A stretch of 64,000 nucleotides of DNA from an uncultured Arenimonas sp. (GCA_946480565.1 CAMLKR010000001.1:1-64000); one strand, 5' to 3'; shown: positions 1-8,283, counted from the stretch's first letter. Numbers and translations are program-made. Notes: generated from the letters alone by a model not told the origin.

Positions 1-111
1 ACACCCCCTGGGCTTGGGTGATCGGGTATAAATGTTGGGTCTTATGGGTTGTTTCCTCTGGGGTAATGGCCCGGGTGGGGGGGGCCGCAAGCCGGCCCGC
101 GCCGGTCGGGT

Positions 112-1131
112 TCAGTGCTTCTTCTTCTGCTGGCCGGAGCCTTCGCCGCTGCGGGCGTTCGAGCCCGCCGCGCCGGAGTCTTCGTCGTCCGCATCCGGAC
201 GGCCGCCCTGCGAACCGCGCTTGACGCTGATGCGGTTCTCGATGTCCTGCACGCCCTGGCAGCGCTCGACCATGTCCTCGATGCGGTGCTTCATGCGGCG
301 CTCGGTCACCGAACCTTCCAGCGTGACCACGCCGTCGCGGCACTGCACGGTCACCTCGCTGGCGTCGATGTACTCGTCGTCCATCAGGCGCTCGTTGATG
401 TCTTCCTGCAGGCGTTCGTCGGAGCGCTTGTAGCCCTTCGGGCCCTTGCCCCGGAAGCTCTGCTGCTGCTGCCCGCCGAACTGCGAGCCGCCGTACTGGC
501 CGCCCGACTGCCCGCCACCGAACTGCGAGCCGCCGTACTGGCCGCCGTACTGCGAACCGCCGTACCCGCCTTCGTACTGGCCGAAGTTCTGCTGGCCCTG
601 GTCGAAGCCCTGGCGTCCACCCTGCGACTGGCCGCCGTAGTAGCCGCCGCCCTGCTGGCCGGCGTAACCCTGGTTGTCGTAGTTGCGGTTGCCGTAACCC
701 TGGTTGCCATAACCCTGGTTGCCGTACCCGTGCGAACCGGAGGTCATCGAGGTCATGTAGCCGCGACCCGACTCCTGTCCGCCGCCGAAGCCGCGCTGGC
801 TGCCGTAGTCCTGGCGCGAGCCGAAATCCTGGCTGCCGTAGTCCTGGCGGCCGCCGCGACCTTCCTGGCCGGCCCACTCGCGCAGGTAGTGTTCGTCACC
901 CTGGCCGCCGCCCTGTCCGCGCCAGCCGAGGTTGGCCGCACTCGCGCTGCCCTGCGAGCCGCCGCCCTGGCCGCCCTGGTAGGCGTCGTCCGGGTTGTAC
1001 TGGCCGCCGCGGCGGAACTGGCCCGGGTAACCGGGTTCGCCCTCGTAGCCGCCCTGGCCCTGACGGCCCCAGTTGCCCTGGTCGTCGCCCTGTCCGCGGT
1101 TGCCGTTCTGGTTTCCGTAACGCTGGTTCAT
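112..1131 (-). CDS. BON-domain protein with long prion-like Gly/Gln/Tyr region
   Basis: The protein has 339 residues and two parts. Residues 1 to about 225 are low complexity, dominated by G, Q, Y, N and S, with repeats such as YGNQG and QYGGSQFGG. They resemble intrinsically disordered prion-like segments. About residues 235-305 form one BON domain (ending ENRISVKR), a fold that usually binds phospholipid or other periplasmic partners in OsmY-type stress proteins. No signal peptide is visible, so the location is unclear. The C-terminus is charged and ends in a lysine-rich tail. A sigma-54-type promoter lies 62-78 bases upstream of the start, giving a predicted leader of about 51 bases. The BON assignment is clear; the function is inferred to be stress-related from family and promoter. 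Confidence 0.85.
   Translation of the reverse strand: MNQRYGNQNGNRGQGDDQGNWGRQGQGGYEGEPGYPGQFRRGGQYNPDDAYQGGQGGGSQGSASAANLGWRGQGGGQGDEHYLREWAGQEGRGGRQDYGSQDFGSRQDYGSQRGFGGGQESGRGYMTSMTSGSHGYGNQGYGNQGYGNRNYDNQGYAGQQGGGYYGGQSQGGRQGFDQGQQNFGQYEGGYGGSQYGGQYGGSQFGGGQSGGQYGGSQFGGQQQQSFRGKGPKGYKRSDERLQEDINERLMDDEYIDASEVTVQCRDGVVTLEGSVTERRMKHRIEDMVERCQGVQDIENRISVKRGSQGGRPDADDEDSGAAGSNARSGEGSGQQKKKH
478..560. repeat. In-gene tandem repeat, 42-bp period
   Basis: A 24-base unit beginning ctgcgagccgcc occurs at 481-504 and again at 523-546, a period of 42 bases. It encodes the QYGGSQFGG motif on the minus strand. A second short repeat of about 15 bases (GYGNQ units) runs from 691 to 725. Both lie in the disordered part of the BON protein, so repeat number may vary between strains. 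Confidence 0.8.
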
Positions 1132-1192
1132 GAGTCTCTCCTTGGTGGGGGGAATGCAATGGCCGCGATGCGCCCATCCGCTTCAGGAAAGA

Positions 1193-1209
1193 AGCAATGC
1201 GCATGCCAT
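1193..1209 (-). promoter_or_regulatory. Sigma-54 promoter of the BON gene
   Basis: Read on the minus strand the site is ATGGCATGCGCATTGCT. It has the GG and GC dinucleotides exactly ten bases apart and matches YTGGCAYG-N4-TTGCW well. The predicted transcript start is near 1182. Confidence 0.8.
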
Positions 1210-1301
1210 GCACGCGGACACGGTCCGCACGCGGGAAAAAAATGCAGGCGCGACCTGCGTCGGGATTCGTGCACGGCCCGCGCATCCGGTGCGTCCGCGA
1301 C

Positions 1302-1775
1302 TCACCCGCGCACCACCAGCCGGCGGTCGAAACGGAACCGCGCGACGCGCTCGATCCGCCAGCGCGGCGGCGACACGAGCGCGGGATTGACGAGCACGTT
1401 GCAGGCCAGCGGACACAGCGCCGAAGGAACCTCCAACAGAACGCTGTCGCTCCCGCCCAGCCATCGGCGACCGAGCGCGCGCGTGACCGGCGGGCGCTGG
1501 CGCCAGTCGTCCGGCAGTTCCTGCACGTCCATGCGGAGCCGGCGCGCCGTCGCGATGCCGACGATGCGGCATATCCAGTAAGGGCCGCCGCGGCCGGGCC
1601 GGTGGTGAGCGAGCCCCTCCAGCACCGCGAGCTCGGGGCTGCTTGATCCGTAAAGGATGCGGTCGCCGGCGTAGTGCCAGCGGCCGGCACGGACCTGGCG
1701 GATGGCCGACGCCCAGTCGTCGTCACCGGCGAGCCGCCACCCGATCACGTCTTCATTGTCGCGCCCGCCGGCCAT
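1302..1775 (-). CDS. RES-domain protein (probable NAD+-cleaving toxin-like enzyme)
   Basis: The protein has 157 residues from the ATG used here. It shows RES-family signatures: an AGRW motif, then R..LYGSSS..LAVLE, the segment ELPDDWR, LLEVPSAL and a C-terminal FRFDRRL. In characterised RES toxins the conserved Arg, Tyr and Glu serve NAD+ phosphorolysis or hydrolysis, and the gene follows an Xre/MbcA antitoxin. No such antitoxin is next to this gene; its neighbour is a divergent 71-codon gene of unknown kind. A sigma-54 site ends so close upstream that the predicted transcript begins near 1777. The ATG at 1775 would then be leaderless, while an in-frame GTG at 1748, right before IGWRL, would have a 29-base leader. 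Either start keeps the whole domain. Confidence 0.75.
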   Translation of the reverse strand: MAGGRDNEDVIGWRLAGDDDWASAIRQVRAGRWHYAGDRILYGSSSPELAVLEGLAHHRPGRGGPYWICRIVGIATARRLRMDVQELPDDWRQRPPVTRALGRRWLGGSDSVLLEVPSALCPLACNVLVNPALVSPPRWRIERVARFRFDRRLVVRG

Positions 1776-1787
1776 GGCGGTGGCGCA

Positions 1788-1804
1788 TGCAACCGCGATG
1801 CCAG
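1788..1804 (-). promoter_or_regulatory. Sigma-54 promoter of the RES gene
   Basis: The minus strand reads CTGGCATCGCGGTTGCA, with GG-N10-GC spacing and strong TGGCAT and TTGCA boxes. It is divergent from the sigma-54 site at 1830-1846, about 28 bases apart. Confidence 0.7.
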
Positions 1805-1829
1805 CAGCCGATTCCGCGCGGCCGTTTAC

Positions 1830-1846
1830 ATGGCACGGAAGCTGCA
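1830..1846 (+). promoter_or_regulatory. Sigma-54 promoter of the 71-aa gene and SDR
   Basis: The site ATGGCACGGAAGCTGCA has GG-N10-GC spacing and a perfect TGGCACG box. The predicted start near 1857 leaves a 20-base leader before the ATG at 1877. The core TGGCACGGAAGCTGCAGC recurs base for base at 17601-17618. Confidence 0.85.
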
Positions 1847-1876
1847 GCACCGCCAAGGACCACCCCGGAGCCCACC

Positions 1877-2092
1877 ATGACCCTCAAAGAAGCCCACATG
1901 CTTCCCGAAGCCGCCGCCGATGCGATCGAAGCCCTCGCCCACCTGGTCATCTTCGCCACCGCCGAAGGGCATGGTGGCTTCGCCGCGACGGCGATGGGCT
2001 GCCTGGAAAGGCTGATCGTGGCGCCGGAGGCGCGCTGCATCATCCCGGCGGAGTATTTCGACGCCGGCATCCGATCCCTGGTCGGCGACTGA
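1877..2092 (+). CDS. Small hypothetical protein, 71 aa
   Basis: I do not recognise the family. The 71-residue product is mostly helical in appearance, begins MTLKEAHMLPEAAADA and contains one moderately hydrophobic stretch (ALAHLVIFATA) but no clear membrane segment or signal peptide. It starts 31 bases past the -12 box of a sigma-54 promoter and is followed after 38 bases by the SDR gene, so the two are probably co-transcribed. It could be an accessory or partner of the divergent RES protein, but nothing in its sequence resembles known RES antitoxins. High-GC codon use like its neighbours supports a real gene. Confidence 0.6.
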   Translation: MTLKEAHMLPEAAADAIEALAHLVIFATAEGHGGFAATAMGCLERLIVAPEARCIIPAEYFDAGIRSLVGD

Positions 2093-2130
2093 AGGCCGAT
2101 TCACCGCTCAGCACACAGAAAGGACTTCCC

Positions 2131-2991
2131 ATGAAGGAAAAGAAGACCCTGCAGCCGCCGCAGCACCAGTCCAGCCAGCCGGGCGAACAGACCGAAATGC
2201 ACCCGGAACCGGTGACGATCCGCGACGGCTATCGGGGCAGCGGCAAACTCGAGGGCCGGCGCGCCTTCATCACCGGCGGCGACAGCGGCATCGGCCGCGC
2301 GGTGGCCGTGCATTTCGCCCGCGAAGGCGCCGACATCGCCATCGCCTACCTGGAGGAGGACGAGGACGCGCGGGAAACCGCCCGCCTGGTCGAGGCGGAA
2401 GGGCGGCGCTGTCTGCTCGTGCCCGGCGACCTGTCCGCGCCGGGTGCGGCGGCCGAGGCGGTCGCGCAGGCGGCGCAGCGCCTGGGCGGGCTGGACGTGC
2501 TGGTCAACAACATCGCCGAACAGCATCCGGTGGACGATCCGGCGGAACTGGGCGAGCAGCAGGTGCGCGAAACCTTCAACACCAACGTGCTGACCTATTA
2601 CATGGCCACCGTCGCCGCGCTCGACCACCTCGATCGCGGCGGCGCCATCGTCAACACCAGCTCCATCACCGGCGTGCGCGGCCACAAGACCCTGCTCGAC
2701 TACGCCGGCACCAAGGGCGCCATCAACGCGATGACGCTGTCCTTCGCCCAGGCGGTGGCCGACCGCGGCATCCGGGTCAACGCGGTGGCGCCGGGGCCGG
2801 TCTGGACGCCGCTGATCCCGGCCAGCTTCGATGCGGACAAGGTGGCCAGCTTCGGTTCGGACACCCTGGTGGGCCGCGCGGGCCAACCCGCGGAAATCGC
2901 GCCGGCCTTCGTCTACCTGGCCAGCGAGGACGCCAGCTTCGTCACCGGCCAGATCCTGCACGTCAACGGCGGCGCCCACCTGTCGACCTGA
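2131..2991 (+). CDS. SDR family oxidoreductase (YghA-like)
   Basis: The protein has 286 residues. After a 45-residue hydrophilic N-terminal extension typical of the YghA/general-stress subgroup comes a Rossmann fold with the nucleotide motif TGGDSGIG, the NNIAEQH segment, the catalytic Ser in NTSSITG and the YAGTKG active-site Tyr/Lys pair. The C-terminal VTGQILHVNGG is standard for classical SDRs. It probably reduces or oxidises small carbonyls with NAD(P)H; the substrate cannot be told. Members of this subgroup are often part of general stress regulons, which fits the sigma-54 promoter ahead of the preceding small gene. The start ATG follows aaaggac at a normal distance. Confidence 0.9.
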   Translation: MKEKKTLQPPQHQSSQPGEQTEMHPEPVTIRDGYRGSGKLEGRRAFITGGDSGIGRAVAVHFAREGADIAIAYLEEDEDARETARLVEAEGRRCLLVPGDLSAPGAAAEAVAQAAQRLGGLDVLVNNIAEQHPVDDPAELGEQQVRETFNTNVLTYYMATVAALDHLDRGGAIVNTSSITGVRGHKTLLDYAGTKGAINAMTLSFAQAVADRGIRVNAVAPGPVWTPLIPASFDADKVASFGSDTLVGRAGQPAEIAPAFVYLASEDASFVTGQILHVNGGAHLST

Positions 2992-3143
2992 AAGTTCCCC
3001 GGGAGCGGCCTCGAACGCCGCCCCCGGGGCCGGGACTGCCGGAACGACGAGGGGTGTTCCTGCGCAGCCGCGGATGGCGGGCAATTGCCCAGGCCACCGC
3101 GCAAGTCGCTGCAAGGCGGATGCCAGCGCGCCCGGGCCGGCGC

Positions 3144-6100
3144 CTATTTCCCGCCGCGGGAAGCCATTACCCGCTCCAGCCCGCGCCGCACCTCGGCCGC
3201 GATCGCCTTCGGCGTGGCGGGTTTGGTCAGGTGCGTGTCGAAGCCCGATGCCAGCGAACGGGCGATGTCCTGCGGCGAGCCGTAGCCGCTGTAGGCGCAG
3301 AGGTGGAGGTCGCCGCCGCGCAGTGCGCGCAGCCGTTCCGCCACCTGGTAGCCGTCGAGCGGCGGCGGCAGCCCCAGGTCGCAGATCACCACGTCCGGTT
3401 GCTGGGTTTCGGCCAGCGCGATCGCCGCCACGCCGTCCTCGGCCACCGACACGTCGTGGCCTTCGAGCGCCAGCAGGTACTGCAGCGCCACGGCATTGTC
3501 GATCTCGTCGTCGACCACGAGCACCTTGCCCATCGTGGACGGAGGGCGCGACGGCTCCCGTGCGGGCGCGGCGGGCAGCCGGGCCCCGGACGCCAGCGGC
3601 AGCCGGATGCCGAAGGTCGCGCCCTGGTGCCGGCCGCTGCTGTCGACCCAGACCGATCCGCCGTGCAGTTCGACCAGCCGGCTGACGATGCTCAGGCCCA
3701 GGCCCAGGCCGCGGTTGACCCAGTCGTGGCCCTGGGAGAAGGGCAGGAAGATCGTGGTCAGCGCCTCTTCCTCGATGCCGACGCCTTCGTCGCTGACCAC
3801 GATCTCGGCGAAACGTTCGCCGGTCCGGGTCGACACCCGCACCCTCATGCCCGGCGCGCTGGCCTTGAGCGCATTGGACACCAGGTTGTCCACGCATTGC
3901 CGGATGCGCGAGGGGTCGCCATTGACCAGGATCGGCTCGTCGGGCACGTCGCAGTCCAGGCCGACGCCGAGCCGGTCGGCCTTCTCGGTGAAGTCGACGC
4001 AGACGTGCCGGCAGACCTCGCGCAGGTCCACCGTGGTGGTGGTCATCTGGATCTTGCCCAGGGTGATGCGCGAGATGTCGAGCAGGTCGTCGGTGAGCCG
4101 CTTCAGGTGCCAGGCCTGGCGCTGGATGGCCTGGCTGGCGTCGCGTCGGCGGTCCTCGTCCAGCGTCGGGTGTTCCAGCAGCTCGGCGCTGGCCATCAGG
4201 GCCGCCAGCGGATTGCGCAGCTCGTGGCTCAGCGTGGCCAGGAAGTGGGTGGTGCGCGAATGCGCCTCGCGCAGGGTTTCCTGGGCGATCTTCTGGTCCT
4301 CGATGTCGGTGCAGGTGCCGTACCAGCGCAGCACCCGGTCGTCGCCGTCCAGCAGCGGCAGCGCGCGCACCAGGTGCCAGCGGTAGGCGCCGTCGATGGC
4401 GCGGCAGTAGCGCACCTCGATGTTGAGCTCGGAGCGCGCGCGCGCCGCGTCGCGCAGCGCGTCCTCCGCGGCCTGGCGGTCGGCCGGATGCGCCGGGTCG
4501 GTCCAGCGGCTGGAGGAATCCTGGCCGGTGTATTCGTGCCAGCGGGCGTTGCAGTACTGCAGCCGGCCCTCGGCGTCCGACATCCAGACCATGTGCGGCA
4601 CGTTCTCGGCCAGGGTGCGGTGTTCGGCATCGCTGCGGCGCAGCGCGTCCTCGGCCTCGTGCCGGTCGGTGCTGTCCATGCACAGGCTGATGACGCCGCG
4701 GACGCGGCCGTCCTCGTCCAGGTCGGGCGAGAAGGTGGTGGTGGTCCAGCGCAGGCCGAGGGTGGGGTGGTTCTCCAGCCACTCCAGCTGGCCGACGAAG
4801 CCGCGCCGGGCGATCTGCAGCGGCTTGTAGAGCGTGGCCACCACGTCCGGCGGCAACACTTCCGCCAGCGGCCGGCCCCTGATGGTGCCGGAGAACCCGA
4901 ACCATTCGGTGAAGTTGCCGTTGGCCCAATGGAACACCGCCTCCCGGTCCAGGTAGGCGATGCGCGCGGGCATCGCGTTCAGTATCAGCCGCAGCTGCGC
5001 CTCCTTCGACGCCAGTGCCTGTTCCGCCACGCGGCGCTGGTGGATGTCGCGCATCGTGCCGATCCATTCGGTGGTGCCGGAATCGCCACCCTCCAGCACC
5101 ACCGCGCGGATGCCGACGTGGCGGTGGTCGCCGCTGGCGTGCCGCAGGCGCAGTTCGGCCTCGATGCCCGCGTGCTGGGTGTGCAGGGCGATGATGAGCT
5201 GGCTCGCCGCTTCGCGGTCGTCGGGATGCACCCATTCCAGCCAGTCGTCGAACGAGGCCAGCAGCGGCGCGCCGGTGAACTCGGTCCAGCCGATCTGCGC
5301 GGTCAGGGCTCCCGAGGCATTGGCCTGCCAGACCACCGCCGCCGAGGCTTCCGCCAGCCGCCGGAAACGCGCTTCGCTGCTCGCGACCGCGCGTTCGGCG
5401 CGCTTGCGGGCGCCGATGTCGATGGCGAAGACCATGCGCTCGCGCGGCGTGATCGGCACGACGCCCAGCGAGACCCAGGCATCTTCGCCTGACCGACCGG
5501 AGAGGCGGCAGTCCATCGGGCCATACGCCACGGCGTTTTCGGTGCCGTCCACGCCCAGCACCGACAGCAGGGACTCGTCCGCGACCTGGTCCAGCATCTG
5601 CGGCGCGCCGTCGCCGCCGGTCGGATAGCCCAGCATCCGCAGCATGCCGTCGTTCATCGCGCTGATGCGCCCGCGTCCGTCGATGCTGAACAGGCCGACC
5701 ACGTCCGAATCGAACAGCGCGCGCATGCGCCGTTCGCTGGCCTCCACCCGGCGGCTGGCCTCGCGCAGGGCCTGGATGTTCTGCACCGACACCACCGCGG
5801 CGTCGCCGTACTCCGGGTCGCTGAAGCGCGAGACGTTGCCCACCACCGGTATGCGGCGGGCGCCGGCCCGAACCTCCAGGCCCAGCGGCAGGTCCCAACT
5901 GCCCGGATTGTCGCGGACCATTTCGCCCAGGCCGTCGCACTGTTCCTCCCGGCCCTCCAGCCAGAACACCAGCGACTGGCCGGCGTCGCGCCCGAGCTGG
6001 CCGTCGTGCAGCGACCACAGCCCGGCCGCCTGGCCGTTGTAGTAGCGCAGCCGCCCTTCCTCGTCGACCACGACCACGGCGTCGCCTATCCGGTCCAGGA

Positions 6101-6503
6101 TTCGTTCGTACCAGGCCCGGTCCTTCTCGATCACGTCGGTGGAGGCGCGCAGCCGCGAGCAGGCGTAGGCGCCCACCACGCAGACCGAGAACACGAAGCT
6201 CAGCGCGACGAAGTCGCGCCAGTCGAAGGGCGGCCGGGTGATCGGAAAGACCAGGATGCCGCAGAGCAGGGTCAGCACCGAGGCCAGCAGGCCCGCGCGC
6301 CAGCCGCCGACCCAGGCCGAGAGGAACACGGCCAGGAAGAAGGTGGGGAAGGGCACCCGCGACCCGAGCGCCTCGGGCAGCGCCCAGCGCACCACCGCCG
6401 CCGCGACGATCATGCCCAGTGCGAACAGGTAGGCCTGCCAGCCGCGCAGGCTGAGCCGGCTGATGGGTTGGCTGAGGGTGCGAAAGAGTTCCGGGAAGCT
6501 CAT
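3144..6503 (-). CDS. Hybrid sensor histidine kinase with five PAS domains and receiver
   Basis: The 1119-residue inner-membrane kinase begins with about four membrane helices (residues 22-115) resembling the KdpD-type DUF4118 sensor region. Five PAS or PAS-like domains follow (about 130-245, 255-365, 375-490, 500-615 and 625-745). The HisKA domain has the phospho-acceptor His760 in LSHELRNPLAAL. The HATPase domain has its N-box near NLVSNALKA and a GLGLGLSIV G-box, and a C-terminal receiver (about 995-1110) has its acceptor Asp in VVICDLGL. It lies 13 bases downstream of the small H-box gene and follows the NtrC-type regulator, so all three form one operon. It is the likely sensor for that regulator; the signal is unknown. 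The attached receiver suggests an internal phosphorelay step. Confidence 0.9.
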   Translation of the reverse strand: MSFPELFRTLSQPISRLSLRGWQAYLFALGMIVAAAVVRWALPEALGSRVPFPTFFLAVFLSAWVGGWRAGLLASVLTLLCGILVFPITRPPFDWRDFVALSFVFSVCVVGAYACSRLRASTDVIEKDRAWYERILDRIGDAVVVVDEEGRLRYYNGQAAGLWSLHDGQLGRDAGQSLVFWLEGREEQCDGLGEMVRDNPGSWDLPLGLEVRAGARRIPVVGNVSRFSDPEYGDAAVVSVQNIQALREASRRVEASERRMRALFDSDVVGLFSIDGRGRISAMNDGMLRMLGYPTGGDGAPQMLDQVADESLLSVLGVDGTENAVAYGPMDCRLSGRSGEDAWVSLGVVPITPRERMVFAIDIGARKRAERAVASSEARFRRLAEASAAVVWQANASGALTAQIGWTEFTGAPLLASFDDWLEWVHPDDREAASQLIIALHTQHAGIEAELRLRHASGDHRHVGIRAVVLEGGDSGTTEWIGTMRDIHQRRVAEQALASKEAQLRLILNAMPARIAYLDREAVFHWANGNFTEWFGFSGTIRGRPLAEVLPPDVVATLYKPLQIARRGFVGQLEWLENHPTLGLRWTTTTFSPDLDEDGRVRGVISLCMDSTDRHEAEDALRRSDAEHRTLAENVPHMVWMSDAEGRLQYCNARWHEYTGQDSSSRWTDPAHPADRQAAEDALRDAARARSELNIEVRYCRAIDGAYRWHLVRALPLLDGDDRVLRWYGTCTDIEDQKIAQETLREAHSRTTHFLATLSHELRNPLAALMASAELLEHPTLDEDRRRDASQAIQRQAWHLKRLTDDLLDISRITLGKIQMTTTTVDLREVCRHVCVDFTEKADRLGVGLDCDVPDEPILVNGDPSRIRQCVDNLVSNALKASAPGMRVRVSTRTGERFAEIVVSDEGVGIEEEALTTIFLPFSQGHDWVNRGLGLGLSIVSRLVELHGGSVWVDSSGRHQGATFGIRLPLASGARLPAAPAREPSRPPSTMGKVLVVDDEIDNAVALQYLLALEGHDVSVAEDGVAAIALAETQQPDVVICDLGLPPPLDGYQVAERLRALRGGDLHLCAYSGYGSPQDIARSLASGFDTHLTKPATPKAIAAEVRRGLERVMASRGGK

Positions 6504-6516
6504 CCGCTTCGCCGGC

Positions 6517-6789
6517 TCAGAGGTAGCGGTCGGAGATCGTCTTCAGGGCCAGCGCGCACTTCGCCCCATCCGCCTCCACCTGGCCGGAAAGGCGGGACAC
6601 CTTTTCCCCCGCGCCGCAGTGCATCGCCAGCACGCCGGCGTTCATCAGCATCGAATTGAGGTGGTTGCGCAGGTCGTGCACCAGCGCCTGCAGCTCCTGG
6701 CGCGGGAGGGTGATGGACTCCCCGTCGTCCGCGGCGCGCGGCTCAGGTGCCGGCTTCGCAGCGTGGGGATTTGTCGTCGGGGCGGTCAT
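6517..6789 (-). CDS. Small H-box (HisKA/phosphotransfer-like) protein, 90 aa
   Basis: The 90-residue product has a disordered first 25 residues and then a helical segment with HDLRNHLNSMLMNAG. This resembles the dimerisation/phosphoacceptor helix of histidine kinases, with His38 in the acceptor position and the usual R-N pair after it. There is no ATPase domain, so it cannot be a kinase on its own. It overlaps the end of the upstream response-regulator gene by 47 bases and sits 13 bases before the hybrid kinase gene, which implies translational coupling. Possible roles are a shuttle between the kinase receiver and the response regulator, or a phosphatase or heterodimer partner. This is inference from motif and position only. 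Confidence 0.65.
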   Translation of the reverse strand: MTAPTTNPHAAKPAPEPRAADDGESITLPRQELQALVHDLRNHLNSMLMNAGVLAMHCGAGEKVSRLSGQVEADGAKCALALKTISDRYL

Positions 6790-8131
6790 CGGTGCGCTCC
6801 CTGGGGTCGTTGGAGGCCTGGTACGCGACCAGGCGGTTGTAGATGGTCTTGGTGGTGACGCCCAGGGCCTGCGCGGCCTTGGCCTTGTTGTTGTCGAAGA
6901 AGGCCAGGGTCTTGAACAGCATGCGCCGCTCGATCTCGTGCATCGGCGTGCCGACGGCGAAGGTGATGGTGTTTTCGGTCTCGGCCAGCGGCCGCGGGCT
7001 GCCGGTGGGCAGGCTCGGGGTCAGCAGGTCGCCGTCGGCCAGGATGTAGGAGCGCTGGATGATGTTCTTGAGCTCGCGGATGTTGCCGGGCCAGCTGTAG
7101 CGCCGGAGGTTGTCGGCGCCCTCTTTCGTCAGCGCGCGGCGGGTGCCGTAGCGTTCGTTCAGGCGCTGCAGGAACAGGTCGGCGATCGGCAGGATGTCCT
7201 CCGGGCGTTCGCGCAGGGACGGCAGCGCCATCGGGAACTCGGCCAGGCGGTAATACAGGTCTTCGCGCAGCTTGGCCGATTCGATCGCCTCCGCGTGCGG
7301 CCGGTTGGTCGCCGAGACCACGCGCACGTCCACGGGGATGTCTTCGGTGCCGCCCACGCGCCGGATGGTGCGGGTCTCCAGCGCGCGCAGCAGGTGCACC
7401 TGCAGGTGGATCGGCATCTCGGTCAGCTCATCCAGGAACAGCGTGCCGCCCTGCGCCTGTTCGAACAGCCCGGCGTGCCGGCTGTTGGCGCCGGTGAAGC
7501 TGCCGCGCTCGTGGCCGAACAGCTGGCTGGTGAGCAGCTCCGCCGGCACCGCGCCGCAGTTGAGCGCGACGAAGGGACCGCTGCGGCCGCTCTCGGCGTG
7601 GATGGCGCCGGCCACCAGTTCCTTGCCGACGCCGCTTTCGCCCTCGATGAAGACCGAGGCCTCGGTCGGCGCCACCCGGCAGATCTGCTGGCGCACCGCC
7701 GCCATCGCGGCGCTCGGGCCCGCGAGGCCATGCCACTGTTCGCCCTGCCCCGAACCGGGGACGCGGCGCTTGCTGGCCGCGGAGGCGAGCAGCTCGTTGA
7801 AGCGGCTCGCGTGCAGCGGCTTCACCACGTAGTCGACGATCGGCAGGTGCATCGCCTTCAGCGCCGACTCGACCGTCGGATGGCCGGTGATCAGGATCAC
7901 CTGGGTGCTGCCGCCCAGGTCGATGTGTTCGAGCAGCTCCAGGCCGCTGCCGTCGGGCAGCGAGAGGTCGATCAGGGCGACGTCGAAGCTGGCGTCCTTC
8001 AGCCGCGTCAGCGCCTGGCCGACGCTTCCGGCCACCGTGATGACAAATCCCTGCTCGCGTGCGAGTTCCGCGGCGGCATGCACGAAACCGACGTCGTCGT
8101 CGACGATGAACAGCGTTTGTCCTTCGGTCAT
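6743..8131 (-). CDS. Sigma-54-dependent response regulator (NtrC family)
   Basis: The protein has 462 residues. The receiver domain spans about 1-115 with acceptor Asp55 in ALIDLSLP. The AAA+ central domain spans about 135-370, with Walker A GESGVGKE (Lys170), the sigma-54 contact loop GSFTGA at 210-215 (a tolerated variant of GAFTGA) and Walker B LFLDEL. The C-terminal Fis-type helix-turn-helix lies near 405-440 (KAAQALGVTTKTIYNRL). It is first in the operon with the small H-box gene and the hybrid kinase. Divergent to it is a sigma-54 promoter with a candidate sRNA. It is the best local candidate for activating the sigma-54 promoters scattered over the first 31 kb; this is inferred from proximity, and its binding site is not known. 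The start was chosen because the receiver begins at once after it. Confidence 0.92.
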   Translation of the reverse strand: MTEGQTLFIVDDDVGFVHAAAELAREQGFVITVAGSVGQALTRLKDASFDVALIDLSLPDGSGLELLEHIDLGGSTQVILITGHPTVESALKAMHLPIVDYVVKPLHASRFNELLASAASKRRVPGSGQGEQWHGLAGPSAAMAAVRQQICRVAPTEASVFIEGESGVGKELVAGAIHAESGRSGPFVALNCGAVPAELLTSQLFGHERGSFTGANSRHAGLFEQAQGGTLFLDELTEMPIHLQVHLLRALETRTIRRVGGTEDIPVDVRVVSATNRPHAEAIESAKLREDLYYRLAEFPMALPSLRERPEDILPIADLFLQRLNERYGTRRALTKEGADNLRRYSWPGNIRELKNIIQRSYILADGDLLTPSLPTGSPRPLAETENTITFAVGTPMHEIERRMLFKTLAFFDNNKAKAAQALGVTTKTIYNRLVAYQASNDPRERTDDRPDDKSPRCEAGT

Positions 8132-8210
8132 AGGGGGGTCTCCGGGGGGAAGGGTAGTTTGCACCGACTGGGTTAATCCGCAGTTAAAGCGGACGTGTTG
8201 CCGACGAAAC

Positions 8211-8227
8211 TGCGAAAACAGTTCCAA
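8211..8227 (-). promoter_or_regulatory. Possible weak sigma-54 promoter of the regulator operon
   Basis: The minus strand reads TTGGAACTGTTTTCGCA. The GG-N10-GC spacing is right, but GGA replaces GGC and TCGCA replaces TTGCA. If used, the transcript would start near 8200, about 70 bases before the regulator ATG, and would make the regulator autoregulated. Confidence 0.3.
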
Positions 8228-8256
8228 GCCGGAAAAAATTTCCTGGCGTCGCAAGC

Positions 8257-8273
8257 TTGGCCCGCGACTTGCT
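8257..8273 (+). promoter_or_regulatory. Sigma-54 promoter of the candidate sRNA / lipoprotein
   Basis: The site TTGGCCCGCGACTTGCT has exact GG-N10-GC spacing and a full TTGCT -12 box. The predicted start is near 8284. A small dyad tccgc-N7-gcgga at 8177-8193, about 65 bases upstream of the -24 box, is at a typical distance for an activator site. Confidence 0.75.
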
Positions 8274-8283
8274 TCGTATCCCA

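Noticed and set aside
71..110. G-run and GC-rich inverted repeats near the left edge
   Set aside because: Short imperfect stems are expected at this GC content and there is no T run; no clear terminator.
115..1581. Long + strand open frame opposite the BON gene
   Set aside because: Its Leu/Ala/Val-rich protein is the antisense of a Gly/Gln repeat and has no family features. High GC makes such open shadows common.
2101..6018. A 1305-codon minus-strand open frame overlapping the SDR and the hybrid kinase
   Set aside because: It is Arg/Gly/Pro-rich and runs out of frame over two well-supported genes; typical GC-rich artefact.
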